Below the pieces are notes generated by a model, which searched no databases, was not told where the DNA came from, and worked only from the letters and a program-made list of their open reading frames with translations. This document shows, one piece after another, positions 1 to 5,617 of a stretch of DNA of 7,148 nt. This DNA is from Treponema sp. (GTDB lineage: Bacteria > Spirochaetota > Spirochaetia > Treponematales > Breznakiellaceae), in NCBI GenBank assembly GCA_031277045.1, contig JAISLX010000051.1:1-7148 (forward strand). Direction: 5' to 3'. Each line of letters opens with the position of its first letter. The stretch's first letter is position 1. The position numbers and the translations under genes are program-made.

Positions 1-149
1 CGGGTAAAGCGCCGGAAGGCATCCTTCCAATAGGAAATTGAAGGGCGCATCCGGTCTATCGATTGTTTTGCTTCCGTCTCTGCCGGCAGGAGGTCTTCCG
101 GAGATATTCCGTATTTTTCAAGTAATTCCGGATCCGGCGTAAAATCCAT
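1..149 (-). CDS. oppC: OppC-type ABC transporter permease, N-terminal part (cut by window edge)
   Basis: This is the start of an inner-membrane permease of an oligopeptide/dipeptide ABC importer. The 49 visible residues form a charged cytoplasmic leader that ends in RPSISYWKDAFRRF. That is the usual OppC N-terminal stretch just before the first membrane helix; the rest lies beyond the window. The ATG at 149-147 is well supported by a strong AAGGAGGT site at 160-153 on the minus strand. The gene follows the OppB-type permease after a gap of 24 nt, so the two are almost certainly cotranscribed and would form the heterodimeric channel. The family call rests on this short segment plus the adjacent oppB. 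The ATPase subunits (OppD/F) are not visible. Confidence 0.85.
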   Translation of the reverse strand, partial: MDFTPDPELLEKYGISPEDLLPAETEAKQSIDRMRPSISYWKDAFRRFT

Positions 150-173
150 AACACCTCCTTTGGAATGTCCGGC

Positions 174-1088
174 CTACAGTTTTATTCTGGGATCGATGAT
201 GCCGTATATCAGATCCACCACATAATTGCAGGCAATGAGCAGCACGGCAAAAAATATGGTTGTTCCCATAATAAGGGGATAATCCCGGGAACCGATAGAA
301 GAAATAAAATATCTGCCAATCCCCGCGATGGCAAACACCTTTTCTACCACAAAGGAACCGGTCAGAATACCGGCGATCATGGGACCCAGGGCGGTAATCA
401 CCGGGATCAGCGCGTTCCTGAGAGCATGCTTGAGCATCACCTTGAGGGTAGAGAGCCCTTTCGCCCGGGCGGTTTTGATATAATCCTGGTTGGTCACATC
501 TAACATGGTGGTCCGGGTAAGACGCGCCAGGTGGAACATGGGATAAATCGCCATGCCGAATATGGGCATAATGTAGGAAGTCCAGCCCGAAAGATAGGCC
601 ACAGGCAAAACCTGAAGCCACATACCGAATATCAGCATCAGCGCTACGGTCATTATAAAACTGGGGACGGAGACTAAAAACGAAGCAAAGAAAATAAAAA
701 ACCTGTCGTAAAGGGAATTATGCTTAACCGCCGCCAGAAGCCCCAGAGGAATACCAAGGCTTACGGCGATAACCAGGGCCAGCATACCCAGCTTAAAGGA
801 AATGGGGAAATACTTGGCAATGATGGAATTAACCGAAAGCCCCGCTTTGTCAACCATTGAGTAGCCAAGGTCCCCGGTGAATAAATCCCCCATGTAGCGG
901 ATGTATTGTTCTATCAGGGGTTTGTCATAACCGTATTTCGCCAGAAGCCGCTGGGTAACCTCGGGATTTACCGCGTCCCCCAGAAAAGGCCCCCCGGGCA
1001 CTGCCTGCATCAGAAAAAACGTCAGGCTGACCACCAGAAACAAGGTTATCAGGGACGTGATTAATCGTTTGAATGCATAGCGGAACAT
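174..1088 (-). CDS. oppB: OppB-type oligopeptide/dipeptide ABC transporter permease
   Basis: This is a membrane-spanning subunit of a peptide or nickel/oligopeptide-class ABC importer, 304 residues, the normal family length. The first helix is at about residues 7-29 and is followed by AVPGGPF, typical of OppB/DppB. A periplasmic region follows (about 35-95), then five further hydrophobic segments. The EAA loop that docks on the ATPase is at about 203-229 (DYIKTARAKG...LRNALIP), and the C-terminus ends in DPRIKL, also typical. I chose the ATG at 1088-1086, where MFRYAFKRLI begins as in the family. An upstream TTG at 1124 would add 12 unlikely residues. The ribosome site is weak (GGGAG, about 12 nt upstream). 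It is transcribed divergently from the solute-binding protein gene and sits upstream of oppC. The exact substrate cannot be told from the sequence. Confidence 0.93.
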   Translation of the reverse strand: MFRYAFKRLITSLITLFLVVSLTFFLMQAVPGGPFLGDAVNPEVTQRLLAKYGYDKPLIEQYIRYMGDLFTGDLGYSMVDKAGLSVNSIIAKYFPISFKLGMLALVIAVSLGIPLGLLAAVKHNSLYDRFFIFFASFLVSVPSFIMTVALMLIFGMWLQVLPVAYLSGWTSYIMPIFGMAIYPMFHLARLTRTTMLDVTNQDYIKTARAKGLSTLKVMLKHALRNALIPVITALGPMIAGILTGSFVVEKVFAIAGIGRYFISSIGSRDYPLIMGTTIFFAVLLIACNYVVDLIYGIIDPRIKL

Positions 1089-1156
1089 ACCATGACTGTA
1101 CTCCCGGTCCAGTCCTGTTGTCAATCGGCCGTAAGGGGGGCTTACAATTTGTCTAC

Positions 1157-1191
1157 TTGACGTTAAAACATTTATGGAAGTATTCTAACGT
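1157..1191 (+). promoter_or_regulatory. Probable promoter of the solute-binding protein gene, with an inverted repeat
   Basis: TTGACG at 1157-1162 and TATTCT at 1181-1186, 18 bp apart, form a plausible sigma-70 promoter about 55 bp before the ATG at 1246. A 6-bp perfect inverted repeat, ACGTTA at 1160-1165 and TAACGT at 1186-1191, overlaps both boxes and could be an operator. No equally good promoter was seen on the other strand for oppB. Boxes were found by eye. Confidence 0.45.
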
Positions 1192-1245
1192 TACATTGGG
1201 CATTTTCTTCCCGGTGTTATGTCTTATTTGTTTGAGGAGGAAAAA

Positions 1246-2872
1246 ATGAAAAAAGCGTTGTTTCTGGCGCTTGCCGTCATACTGAGCGGTTCTTTGCTCT
1301 TTGCCCGCGGGGGGGGGGGGGGCAAAATCGTCTTCGCAAACGGTGAAAGCCGGCAATGAATTGGTTATGGCTTTCGGGATCCGGCCAAATCTTGATCCCC
1401 ACTGGAATGCCGGCACTACCGGAAGTCTTCTGCAGCGGCTGATGTATGAGGGTCTGTACGAGTACACCGAAACCGGCTTTGATTTTGCCGGCGCCACTTC
1501 GGTAACCCAGTCTCCCGACGGTCTTACCTGGACTTTCAAGCTCCGGCAGAATGCCAAATGGAGCGACGGCAAGCCCGTTACCGCCAAGGATTATGTGTAC
1601 AGCTTCAAACGTCTTGTGGACCCCGCTATCGGGACCACCTATATGAAGGATTACGGTCAGTTCCTTAAAAACGGTCTGGCTATTGCCGAAGGGAAACTTC
1701 CTGTAGATCAACTGGGCGTTAGGGCGGTGGACGACTATACGCTGGAAATTAAACTGGAGAATGTTTGTTCGTTCTTTGACGCCCTTCTCTGTTATTCCAC
1801 ATTCTACCCCATGCGGTCCGATACGGTTGTCGAGGATGGACTCGGGTACTGGGCATGGGATGCTTCAAAATCGATTACCAACGGGCCCATGAAACTGGTA
1901 TTCTGTGATGAAGAACAGGAAATTATCCTGGAAAAAAATACCGCGTACTGGAACGCCGCCAACATCAAACTGGACCGTCTGGTAGTAAAACTGCTGGATG
2001 ATGCCAATACCCAGCTTGCCTTGTTCAATACCAGCCAGGTTGATCTGCTCATCAGTTTCCCTTCCGAAGAAGTACAGACCCTGAACAGCCGGGGATTTTA
2101 CCATCCGGTGCCCCGGCTTGGTTCGGGCTTCCTTCTGGTGAACACCCAAAAACCGCCTTTGAACGATCCCCGGGTACGGAGGGCATTGAGTTTATCCTTT
2201 GACCGGAAGTACCTGGCCGGAACGCTGATGAATAATACCCGCATCGCGGGCAATACCTTTATCGGACGGGGTTTCCCCGGCAGCACTCCCGGAAAAGACT
2301 TTCTCTCCGAAAGCCCGGTTCTGGTGGACTACAATGTGGCGGAAGCCAAAAGCCTCATGGCCCAGGCCGGTTATCCCAACGGGCAGGGCTTCCCGGTACT
2401 GGAAATTCCCTACCCCGCCAACCCCGACAACACCACCGTACTCGAATATCTCCAGTCTATCTGGAAGGAAAACCTGGGTATCAATGTTACTCTTACACCC
2501 CTGGAAGCGGCGACGATGACCCCCCTTCGGGATGAAGGCAAGTTTGACATTACCACCCAGAACTGGGGAGCCGATTATTTTGATGTCAGCAATATGCTTT
2601 CCATCTTTGCCCCCGGTAACCTTATTAACGCGGGCCGGTACGAGAATCCCGCTTTTGCCGAAGCCTACAGTACGTCCCTCCGTACTGTGGATAACGCAGA
2701 ACGCATCCGCCTGCTCCACGAAGCGGAGCGCATCTTAATTCAGCAGGATGCGGGCATCATCCCCCTCTTCTACCTGGTTCAGTCCTTTGTTTTTCGTAAC
2801 GAGGTACTGACCAACGTCAAGTACGATGCCAACGGCTGGATTATGTTCACCGACCTTATCGTAAAGAAGTAG
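1246..2872 (+). CDS. oppA: Family 5 extracellular solute-binding protein (OppA-like), frameshifted at a poly-G tract
   Basis: This is the substrate-capturing protein of the peptide-type ABC importer encoded divergently beside it. A strong GAGGAGG site (1234-1240) precedes the ATG at 1246, which starts a clear signal peptide (MKKALFLALAVILSGSLLFA; cut likely after FA). There is no lipobox cysteine, so it is not an obvious lipoprotein. At 1309-1322 a run of 14 G follows. Reading through it in the ATG frame meets a TGA soon after, while the mature protein lies in another frame that is open to 2872. With 13 or 16 G the two halves join into about 541 residues, normal for the family. The SBP_bac_5 signature is near residues 90-126 (PDGLTWTFKLRQNAKWSDGK...). 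Internal TTG translation from 1301 would lose most of the signal peptide, so I take 1246 as the true start. The gene may be phase-variable, or one G may be a sequence error. Confidence 0.88.
1309..1322 (+). repeat. Homopolymeric tract of 14 G inside a coding region
   Basis: Fourteen consecutive G, preceded by C at 1308, lie at the junction between signal peptide and mature protein of the solute-binding protein. The tract length sets the reading frame: n = 13 or 16 gives an open gene, and 14 (as here) gives a stop about 10 codons later. Poly-G tracts of this kind are known slipped-strand switches in treponemes and Campylobacter. They are also common sequencing-error sites. Confidence 0.95.
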
Positions 2873-2881
2873 CCTGTACAG

Positions 2882-2915
2882 AAACACCATGACCTTTGGT
2901 CATGGTGTTTTTTTT
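2882..2915 (+). terminator. Rho-independent terminator after the solute-binding protein gene
   Basis: A perfect 13-bp stem (arms at 2882-2894 and 2898-2910, core ACACCATGACC) has a TTT loop and runs into eight T at 2908-2915. It begins 9 nt after the TAG at 2872. This is a textbook intrinsic terminator and shows that the binding-protein gene is transcribed alone. Confidence 0.96.
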
Positions 2916-3213
2916 ATCTGATCTGCCAACAACAAAACGTGTGCCATATTCAAATCTATCTCCGTTAAACGCAGGGCGCGCCTCGCAAATTCATTGCGGG
3001 TCAACTCTATCCTGTGGACAGGCTTTCCGCGCTGGAGGCTGAGACGAAGCCGATAGGATAAAAGTCCAAGAATTATTTTTGGGATGGAGAATGAGCCTCC
3101 GCGCAGTATCTTTAAGCGTTGTGTTAGTTGGAGCGGAGGCTCGTTCTGTAAGGAAATTTATAATAGAGTTGTTCAAAACTTCAGTTTCTGAACAACAACC
3201 GCTTAAAAACAAC

Positions 3214-3249
3214 AAAAAACATGGATTTTGTCCGAAATCCGTGTTTTTT
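3214..3249. terminator. Terminator-like hairpin, possibly bidirectional
   Basis: The arms at 3214-3228 and 3235-3249 pair over 15 positions with one G-T wobble, around a 6-nt loop. One arm begins with six A and the other ends with six T, so it could stop transcription from either side. No gene ends immediately next to it, so it may instead belong to the surrounding palindromic element. Confidence 0.6.
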
Positions 3250-3253
3250 GAGA

Positions 3254-3290
3254 GACTTGTGAGATAACCAACCGGGTTATCGAACAAGTC
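3254..3290. repeat. Nested hairpin with an internal GA/GA mismatch
   Basis: GACTTGT (3254-3260) pairs with ACAAGTC (3284-3290), and GATAACC (3263-3269) with GGTTATC (3275-3281). The two stems are separated by the dinucleotide GA on each side (3261-3262 and 3282-3283), with a 5-nt loop AACCG. In RNA, GA facing GA can form tandem sheared pairs, so this could be a continuous folded stem of 16 layers. Function is unknown. Confidence 0.6.
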
Positions 3291-3297
3291 CAATATC

Positions 3298-3372
3298 GTC
3301 TGGTTTAATACCAAATCATTGTAGGCTTTGCCTTACATGAGCCGCGGCAAGCCGCGGGGTAATAAACCAGAC
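3298..3372. repeat. Multi-branched palindromic element just upstream of the Dam relic
   Basis: An outer 10-bp stem, GTCTGGTTTA (3298-3307) with TAAACCAGAC (3363-3372), encloses two smaller hairpins. One is TGTA-GGC with GCC-T-TACA (3320-3337, one bulged base). The other is CCGCGGC with GCCGCGG (3342-3357, 2-nt loop). The element ends 7 nt before the start codon of the methyltransferase relic. It could be a structured RNA, a mobile palindromic element or a regulatory leader; the sequence alone does not decide. I found no tRNA features. Confidence 0.5.
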
Positions 3373-3379
3373 TTTGCGA

Positions 3380-3507
3380 ATGAAAACTCTATTGACGTAT
3401 TACAGCGGCAAACGCAGCTTGCCGCCGTGATTCTCGCGTTCATTCCGGCGCACAAAATCTATGCCGAGCCGTTCATAGGCGGCGCGGCGGTTTACAACGG
3501 GAAACGG
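3380..3507 (+). pseudogene. N-terminal relic of a Dam-type (D12 class) N6-adenine DNA methyltransferase
   Basis: Only the first 40 or so residues of a D12-class DNA adenine methyltransferase remain. From the ATG at 3380 the reading is MKTLLTYYSGK, matching the family's N-terminal (M)KTPITYYGGK, which helps bind AdoMet. The frame breaks at 3413-3417 (CGCAG). Restoring one base, for example CAGCAG, carries on into QLAAVILAFIPAHKIYAEPFIGGAAV, with the AdoMet-binding motif I (EPFIGGAAV) at 3466-3492. Similarity stops near 3507, and the remaining open frame to 3549 is unrelated. The catalytic DPPY motif and the target-recognition domain are absent, so it cannot be active. The most likely origin is a decayed phage or restriction-modification gene cut by a rearrangement. 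The call is from motif memory, not a search. Confidence 0.72.
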
Positions 3508-3545
3508 CCAGAGGGAGTTCCCCTCATGCATTTGGCTGCTCCGGC

Positions 3546-3587
3546 TTGACAGGGACAACTAAAGAAGATACTAATGCGTTAAGTAAC
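3546..3587 (+). promoter_or_regulatory. Promoter/operator of the GH113 gene
   Basis: TTGACA at 3546-3551 is followed, 17 bp on, by a poor -10 (TACTAA 3569-3574; GATACT 3567-3572 is an alternative). A 16-nt element beginning TAATGCG at 3572-3587 overlaps the -10 and likely transcription start. The identical 16 nt occur at the same distance (25-26 bp) from a TTGACA box in front of the lacI-family gene. The element is partly palindromic (TAATGCGTTAA; GTTA-AG-TAAC), as expected for a LacI-family operator. Binding there would block initiation. Confidence 0.65.
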
Positions 3588-3606
3588 CAGATAATCAGGA
3601 GCAGCT

Positions 3607-4554
3607 ATGGAATTCATAACAGCCATTAACTTCGCGCCCTTTCCAAAACGAGGTGTCCTGGGTTCCCAGGATGCGAGGCGGAGCCTTGAAACGTTGCGGG
3701 ACGAGACCGGGGCGGGCCACATCATCCTTACACCGCCAGGCATACAGGATACGCCCCAGAGTGAGGACATCACCTTCGCGGGAGAAGATGGACCGGAAGA
3801 CGGAGAACTGCAGGGGTTTATCGCCTTTGCCCAAAGCCTCGGCCTCAAAGTGATTCTCAAACCGACAGTAAATTGCAAAAACGGCGTCTGGCGGGCGTTT
3901 ATCAGCTTTTTCGACCACGAAACCCCCGGCGAGCCCAAGTGGAGCCGGTGGTTCGCCGCCCATGAGCGGTTCCAGCGGCATTACGCCCGGATCGCCGAAG
4001 AAACCGGCTGCGTGATGTTTATCGCCGGTTGCGAGATGGTGATGGCCGAGCGGAAAGAGGGACACTGGCGGGATCTTATCGCCCAGGTAAAGCGGGTTTT
4101 TTCCGGGCCCGTAAGTTACAACACGGACAAATATCAGGAGGACGCCCTTACCTGGTGGGACTGCGTTGACGTGATTTCCTCGAGCGGCTATTACCCGGCA
4201 GGCGCGTGGGAAACCCAGCTTGACCGCATAGAAGGGGTGGTCAAAAAGTACGGCAAGCCTTTTTTCTTCGCGGAAGCCGGCTGTATGAGCGCCGCCGGCT
4301 CTCCCGCCCTGCCGAACAAATGGGATCTGCCAGGGGCGCGGGACACCGCGGGGCAGGCCGCCTGGTACCGGGAGATGTTTGAACACTGCGGGAAGCGTCC
4401 CTGGGTCGAAGGCTTCGGCCTCTGGTCCTGGCCGGGGCGGCTTCCCTCCGCCGAAGACGCCGCCCGGGACAGGGATTACAGCCTCTACGGTAAGCCCGCG
4501 TGCCGGGTGGTACACGCGGCGTTCACCTCCGGCCCGCAAGACCGCCCGCTATGA
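3607..4554 (+). CDS. GH113 family beta-mannanase/mannosidase-like glycoside hydrolase
   Basis: This is a retaining glycoside hydrolase of 315 residues with a single (beta/alpha)8 barrel, the usual size for GH113, a clan GH-A family whose members cut beta-1,4-mannan or manno-oligosaccharides. Glu143 in FIAGCEM is the likely acid/base and Glu223 in FFFAEAGCMS the nucleophile. They are 80 residues apart, as in characterised GH113 enzymes. LKPTVN (about 84-89), SSSGYYP (191-197) and LWSWPG (272-277) are barrel-strand motifs lining the cleft. There is no signal peptide or membrane segment, so it should act in the cytoplasm on imported oligosaccharides. The ATG at 3607 has AGGAG at 3597-3601. Its promoter carries the same element as the lacI-family gene. 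Its stop overlaps the stop of the convergent permease relic by 6 bp. Substrate is inferred from family and context; a related cytoplasmic beta-glycosidase activity is possible. Confidence 0.87.
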   Translation: MEFITAINFAPFPKRGVLGSQDARRSLETLRDETGAGHIILTPPGIQDTPQSEDITFAGEDGPEDGELQGFIAFAQSLGLKVILKPTVNCKNGVWRAFISFFDHETPGEPKWSRWFAAHERFQRHYARIAEETGCVMFIAGCEMVMAERKEGHWRDLIAQVKRVFSGPVSYNTDKYQEDALTWWDCVDVISSSGYYPAGAWETQLDRIEGVVKKYGKPFFFAEAGCMSAAGSPALPNKWDLPGARDTAGQAAWYREMFEHCGKRPWVEGFGLWSWPGRLPSAEDAARDRDYSLYGKPACRVVHAAFTSGPQDRPL

Positions 4555-5130
4555 TTTGACCGCGCCGGCAAGTCCGTTGTAGATATAGCGCTGACAAAAT
4601 AAAAACAGCGCCAGCATGGGAACAGTTGCCAGGAGCACCGCGGCGCTTACCACCTCGAAAGGCGTGGAAAGGCCGCTGAAAAAACGGTAGAGCGCCACGG
4701 TCAGGGTCTGGGCCCCCCGGATAAGATACAGGTTGGGGATATAAAAATCATTGTAAATACCGATGCCTTTTATAACCGCCAGGGTTACTATCGCCGGTTT
4801 CAACAGGGGCAGGATGATACTGAAATAAATGCGGAAATATCCCGCGCCGTCCAGCAGCCCCGCCTCGTCGAGGGATCGGGGAATCGTATTGAGGATATTC
4901 ATCACGATATAAATATCCACAATGCTGACCCCCGAATAGAGGAGTATAAGAGCGCCAATATGATTTACCAGCCCCAGGGCATAGATGATGCGGAATACCA
5001 CCACCTGGGTCGTTACCACCGGAATGAACATGGTCAAAAGATACGCGCCCATCACGGCCTTCTTTCCGCGGAACTCAAAACGCTGCAGCACAAAGGATAC
5101 CATACATATGTATGCACTTCTTTTATCCTG
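4549..5130 (-). pseudogene. Sugar ABC transporter permease (MalG/CUT1 type), 5'-truncated
   Basis: This is the C-terminal two thirds of an inner-membrane permease of a carbohydrate (CUT1) ABC importer. From the ATG at 5103 there are 184 residues, against about 270-290 usually. The sequence enters the family at VSFVLQRFEFRGKK, normally near residue 90-100, so the first two membrane helices are missing. The frame opens only nine codons further upstream before a TGA at 5133-5131. The remainder looks sound: hydrophobic helices, the ATPase-docking EAA loop at about 75-103 (PRSLDEAGLLDGAGYF...), and a normal C-terminus (YIYNGLAGAVKS). No partner permease or sugar-binding protein is in the window. 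The break coincides with a 14-bp palindrome and lies about 120 bp from a tandem repeat array, suggesting loss by rearrangement. A short product from 5103 is possible but unlikely to transport. Confidence 0.8.
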
Positions 5131-5134
5131 TCAA
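5101..5134 (-). promoter_or_regulatory. 14-bp perfect palindrome and TTGACA box at the permease break point
   Basis: CATACATATGTATG at 5101-5114 is a perfect palindrome and contains the first ATG of the permease relic. On the minus strand TTGACA (5134-5129) stands 16 bp before TACATA inside the palindrome, so the two together look like a promoter with an operator on its -10. A transcript would start inside the relic, so it would not give a normal mRNA for that frame. It may be a scar rather than a working promoter. Confidence 0.35.
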
Positions 5135-5249
5135 CTGAAATTTTGCTAAGGCTAGCAGCTTTCCCAAAACTTCAGATTTTTTGGGGAATGTTCGCTGTTC
5201 AGGCGGATTCGGGTAAGGGGATTAACAAGCTGCCGGGATTTCCCAGACA
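5135..5249. other. Intergenic filler between permease relic and repeat array
   Basis: I see no gene and no continuation of the missing permease N-terminus in any minus-strand frame. A weak hairpin pairs TTCCCAAAA (5161-5169) with TTTTGGGGAA (5179-5188), with one bulge. The plus strand has a short open frame running into the repeat array, without a ribosome site. Confidence 0.5.
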
Positions 5250-5456
5250 GCGCAGCCTAGGACACCGGTGCGGCGCAGCCTAGGACACCAGTGCGGCGCA
5301 GCCTAGGACGCCGGTGCGGCGCAGCCTAGGACGCCGGCACGGCGCAGCCTAGGACACCGGCGCGGCGCAGCCTAGGACACCGGCGCGGCGCAGCCTAGGA
5401 CACCGGTGCGGCGCAGCCTAGGGCGCCAGTGCGGCGCAGCCTAGGGAACTGGTGCG
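5250..5456. repeat. Tandem array: nine copies of a 23-bp unit
   Basis: Nine head-to-tail units start at 5250, 5273, 5296, 5319, 5342, 5365, 5388, 5411 and 5434, with no spacers. The first 12 bases of every unit, GCGCAGCCTAGG, are invariant and contain the palindrome CCTAGG. Bases 13-22 vary, almost entirely by transitions, around a second palindrome CACCGGTG. The last base is G throughout. Units 5 and 6 are identical, as are 1 and 7; units 8 and 9 are the most changed. A 23-bp period is not a multiple of three and puts a TAG in each frame every 69 bp, so the array is non-coding. Such an array can change copy number by slippage or recombination. Confidence 0.97.
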
Positions 5457-5526
5457 GTCTCTCTCCGGCGAAGATGCCGCCCGAAACAGGGTGTACCGTC
5501 TCTATGGACTTTACCTCGTTAGGTAG
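5446..5526 (+). pseudogene. C-terminal relic of a second GH113 gene, fused to the last repeat unit
   Basis: Read from 5446, this stretch encodes a tail containing LSGEDAARNRVYRLYG (5461-5508) and stops at TAG 5524-5526. It matches the intact GH113 protein at LPSAEDAARDRDYSLYGKPA (residues 279-298, DNA 4441-4500). Over the 15 codons from TCC to the LYG glycine I count 35 of 45 bases identical, with several differences at third positions, so this was once a coding gene. Everything upstream is replaced by the tandem array, and the last repeat unit already shows some alignment to the GH113 sequence (GTG CGG against GGG CGG). After LYG the frame diverges and ends early. It lies just before the lacI-family promoter, suggesting an older gene order of GH113 followed by the regulator. 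Confidence 0.75.
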
Positions 5527-5567
5527 ATATCGTTAAGCGGTTCTGGATATGTACTCTTCCTCCTCCC

Positions 5568-5608
5568 TTGACAAAGCGTCCTAAAAATATATTAATGCGT
5601 TAAGTAAC
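5568..5608 (+). promoter_or_regulatory. Promoter/operator of the lacI-family gene
   Basis: TTGACA at 5568-5573 is followed by an AT-rich -10 region (TATTAA 5590-5595 at 16 bp, or ATTAAT 5591-5596 at 17 bp). The 16-nt element at 5593-5608 is identical to 3572-3587 before the GH113 gene. Here it includes TTAATGCGTTAA, a palindrome with 10 of 12 positions symmetric. It ends 9 nt before the ATG. Autorepression by the downstream LacI-type protein is the simplest reading. Confidence 0.65.
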
Positions 5609-5617
5609 GGGAATGAT

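Larger units (their letters stand above)
2916..3297. repeat. Non-coding stretch dense in inverted repeats
   Basis: No credible gene is seen here. Inverted repeats follow one another: TATCCT 3008-3013 with AGGATA 3055-3060, enclosing GGCTT 3021-3025 with AAGCC 3047-3051; GAGCCTCCGC 3093-3102 with GCGGAGGCTC 3133-3142 (10 bp perfect, 30-nt loop); GTTGTTCA 3168-3175 with TGAACAAC 3189-3196, with an inner AAAC/GTTT stem. A second terminator-like hairpin and a GA/GA-containing hairpin are listed separately. An ORF of about 58 codons from an ATG at 3091 runs through these palindromes, but its ribosome site is poor and I do not call it. The pattern resembles dispersed palindromic (REP- or MITE-like) elements; copy number elsewhere is unknown. 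Confidence 0.6.

Noticed and set aside
1301..2872. Internal TTG at 1301 as the real start of the solute-binding protein
   Set aside because: It would drop most of an obvious signal peptide and ignore the strong ribosome site and ATG at 1246; a frame change at the G tract explains the data better.
3079..3267. Small plus-strand open frame of about 60 codons
   Set aside because: It begins at TTG (or an ATG at 3091 with a poorly spaced site) and runs through several hairpins including a terminator-like one; repeat sequence is more likely than a gene.
3298..3372. tRNA or retron RNA
   Set aside because: The branched fold lacks tRNA landmarks (T-loop, anticodon arm, CCA-side geometry), and there is no reverse transcriptase gene in the window.
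3572..3587. Integron attC / core site (GTTAAGT fits GTTRRRY, present at both copies)
   Set aside because: No complementary RYYYAAC partner or attC-like fold lies upstream, no integrase is seen, and the TTGACA spacing favours a promoter/operator.
3595..4539. Long open frame (314 codons) antisense to the GH113 gene
   Set aside because: It mirrors the GC-rich codon pattern of the real gene, has no recognisable domain and lacks a convincing ribosome site.
5250..5456. CRISPR array
   Set aside because: The 23-bp units abut directly with no unique spacers, and no cas gene is nearby. It is a minisatellite-type tandem array.
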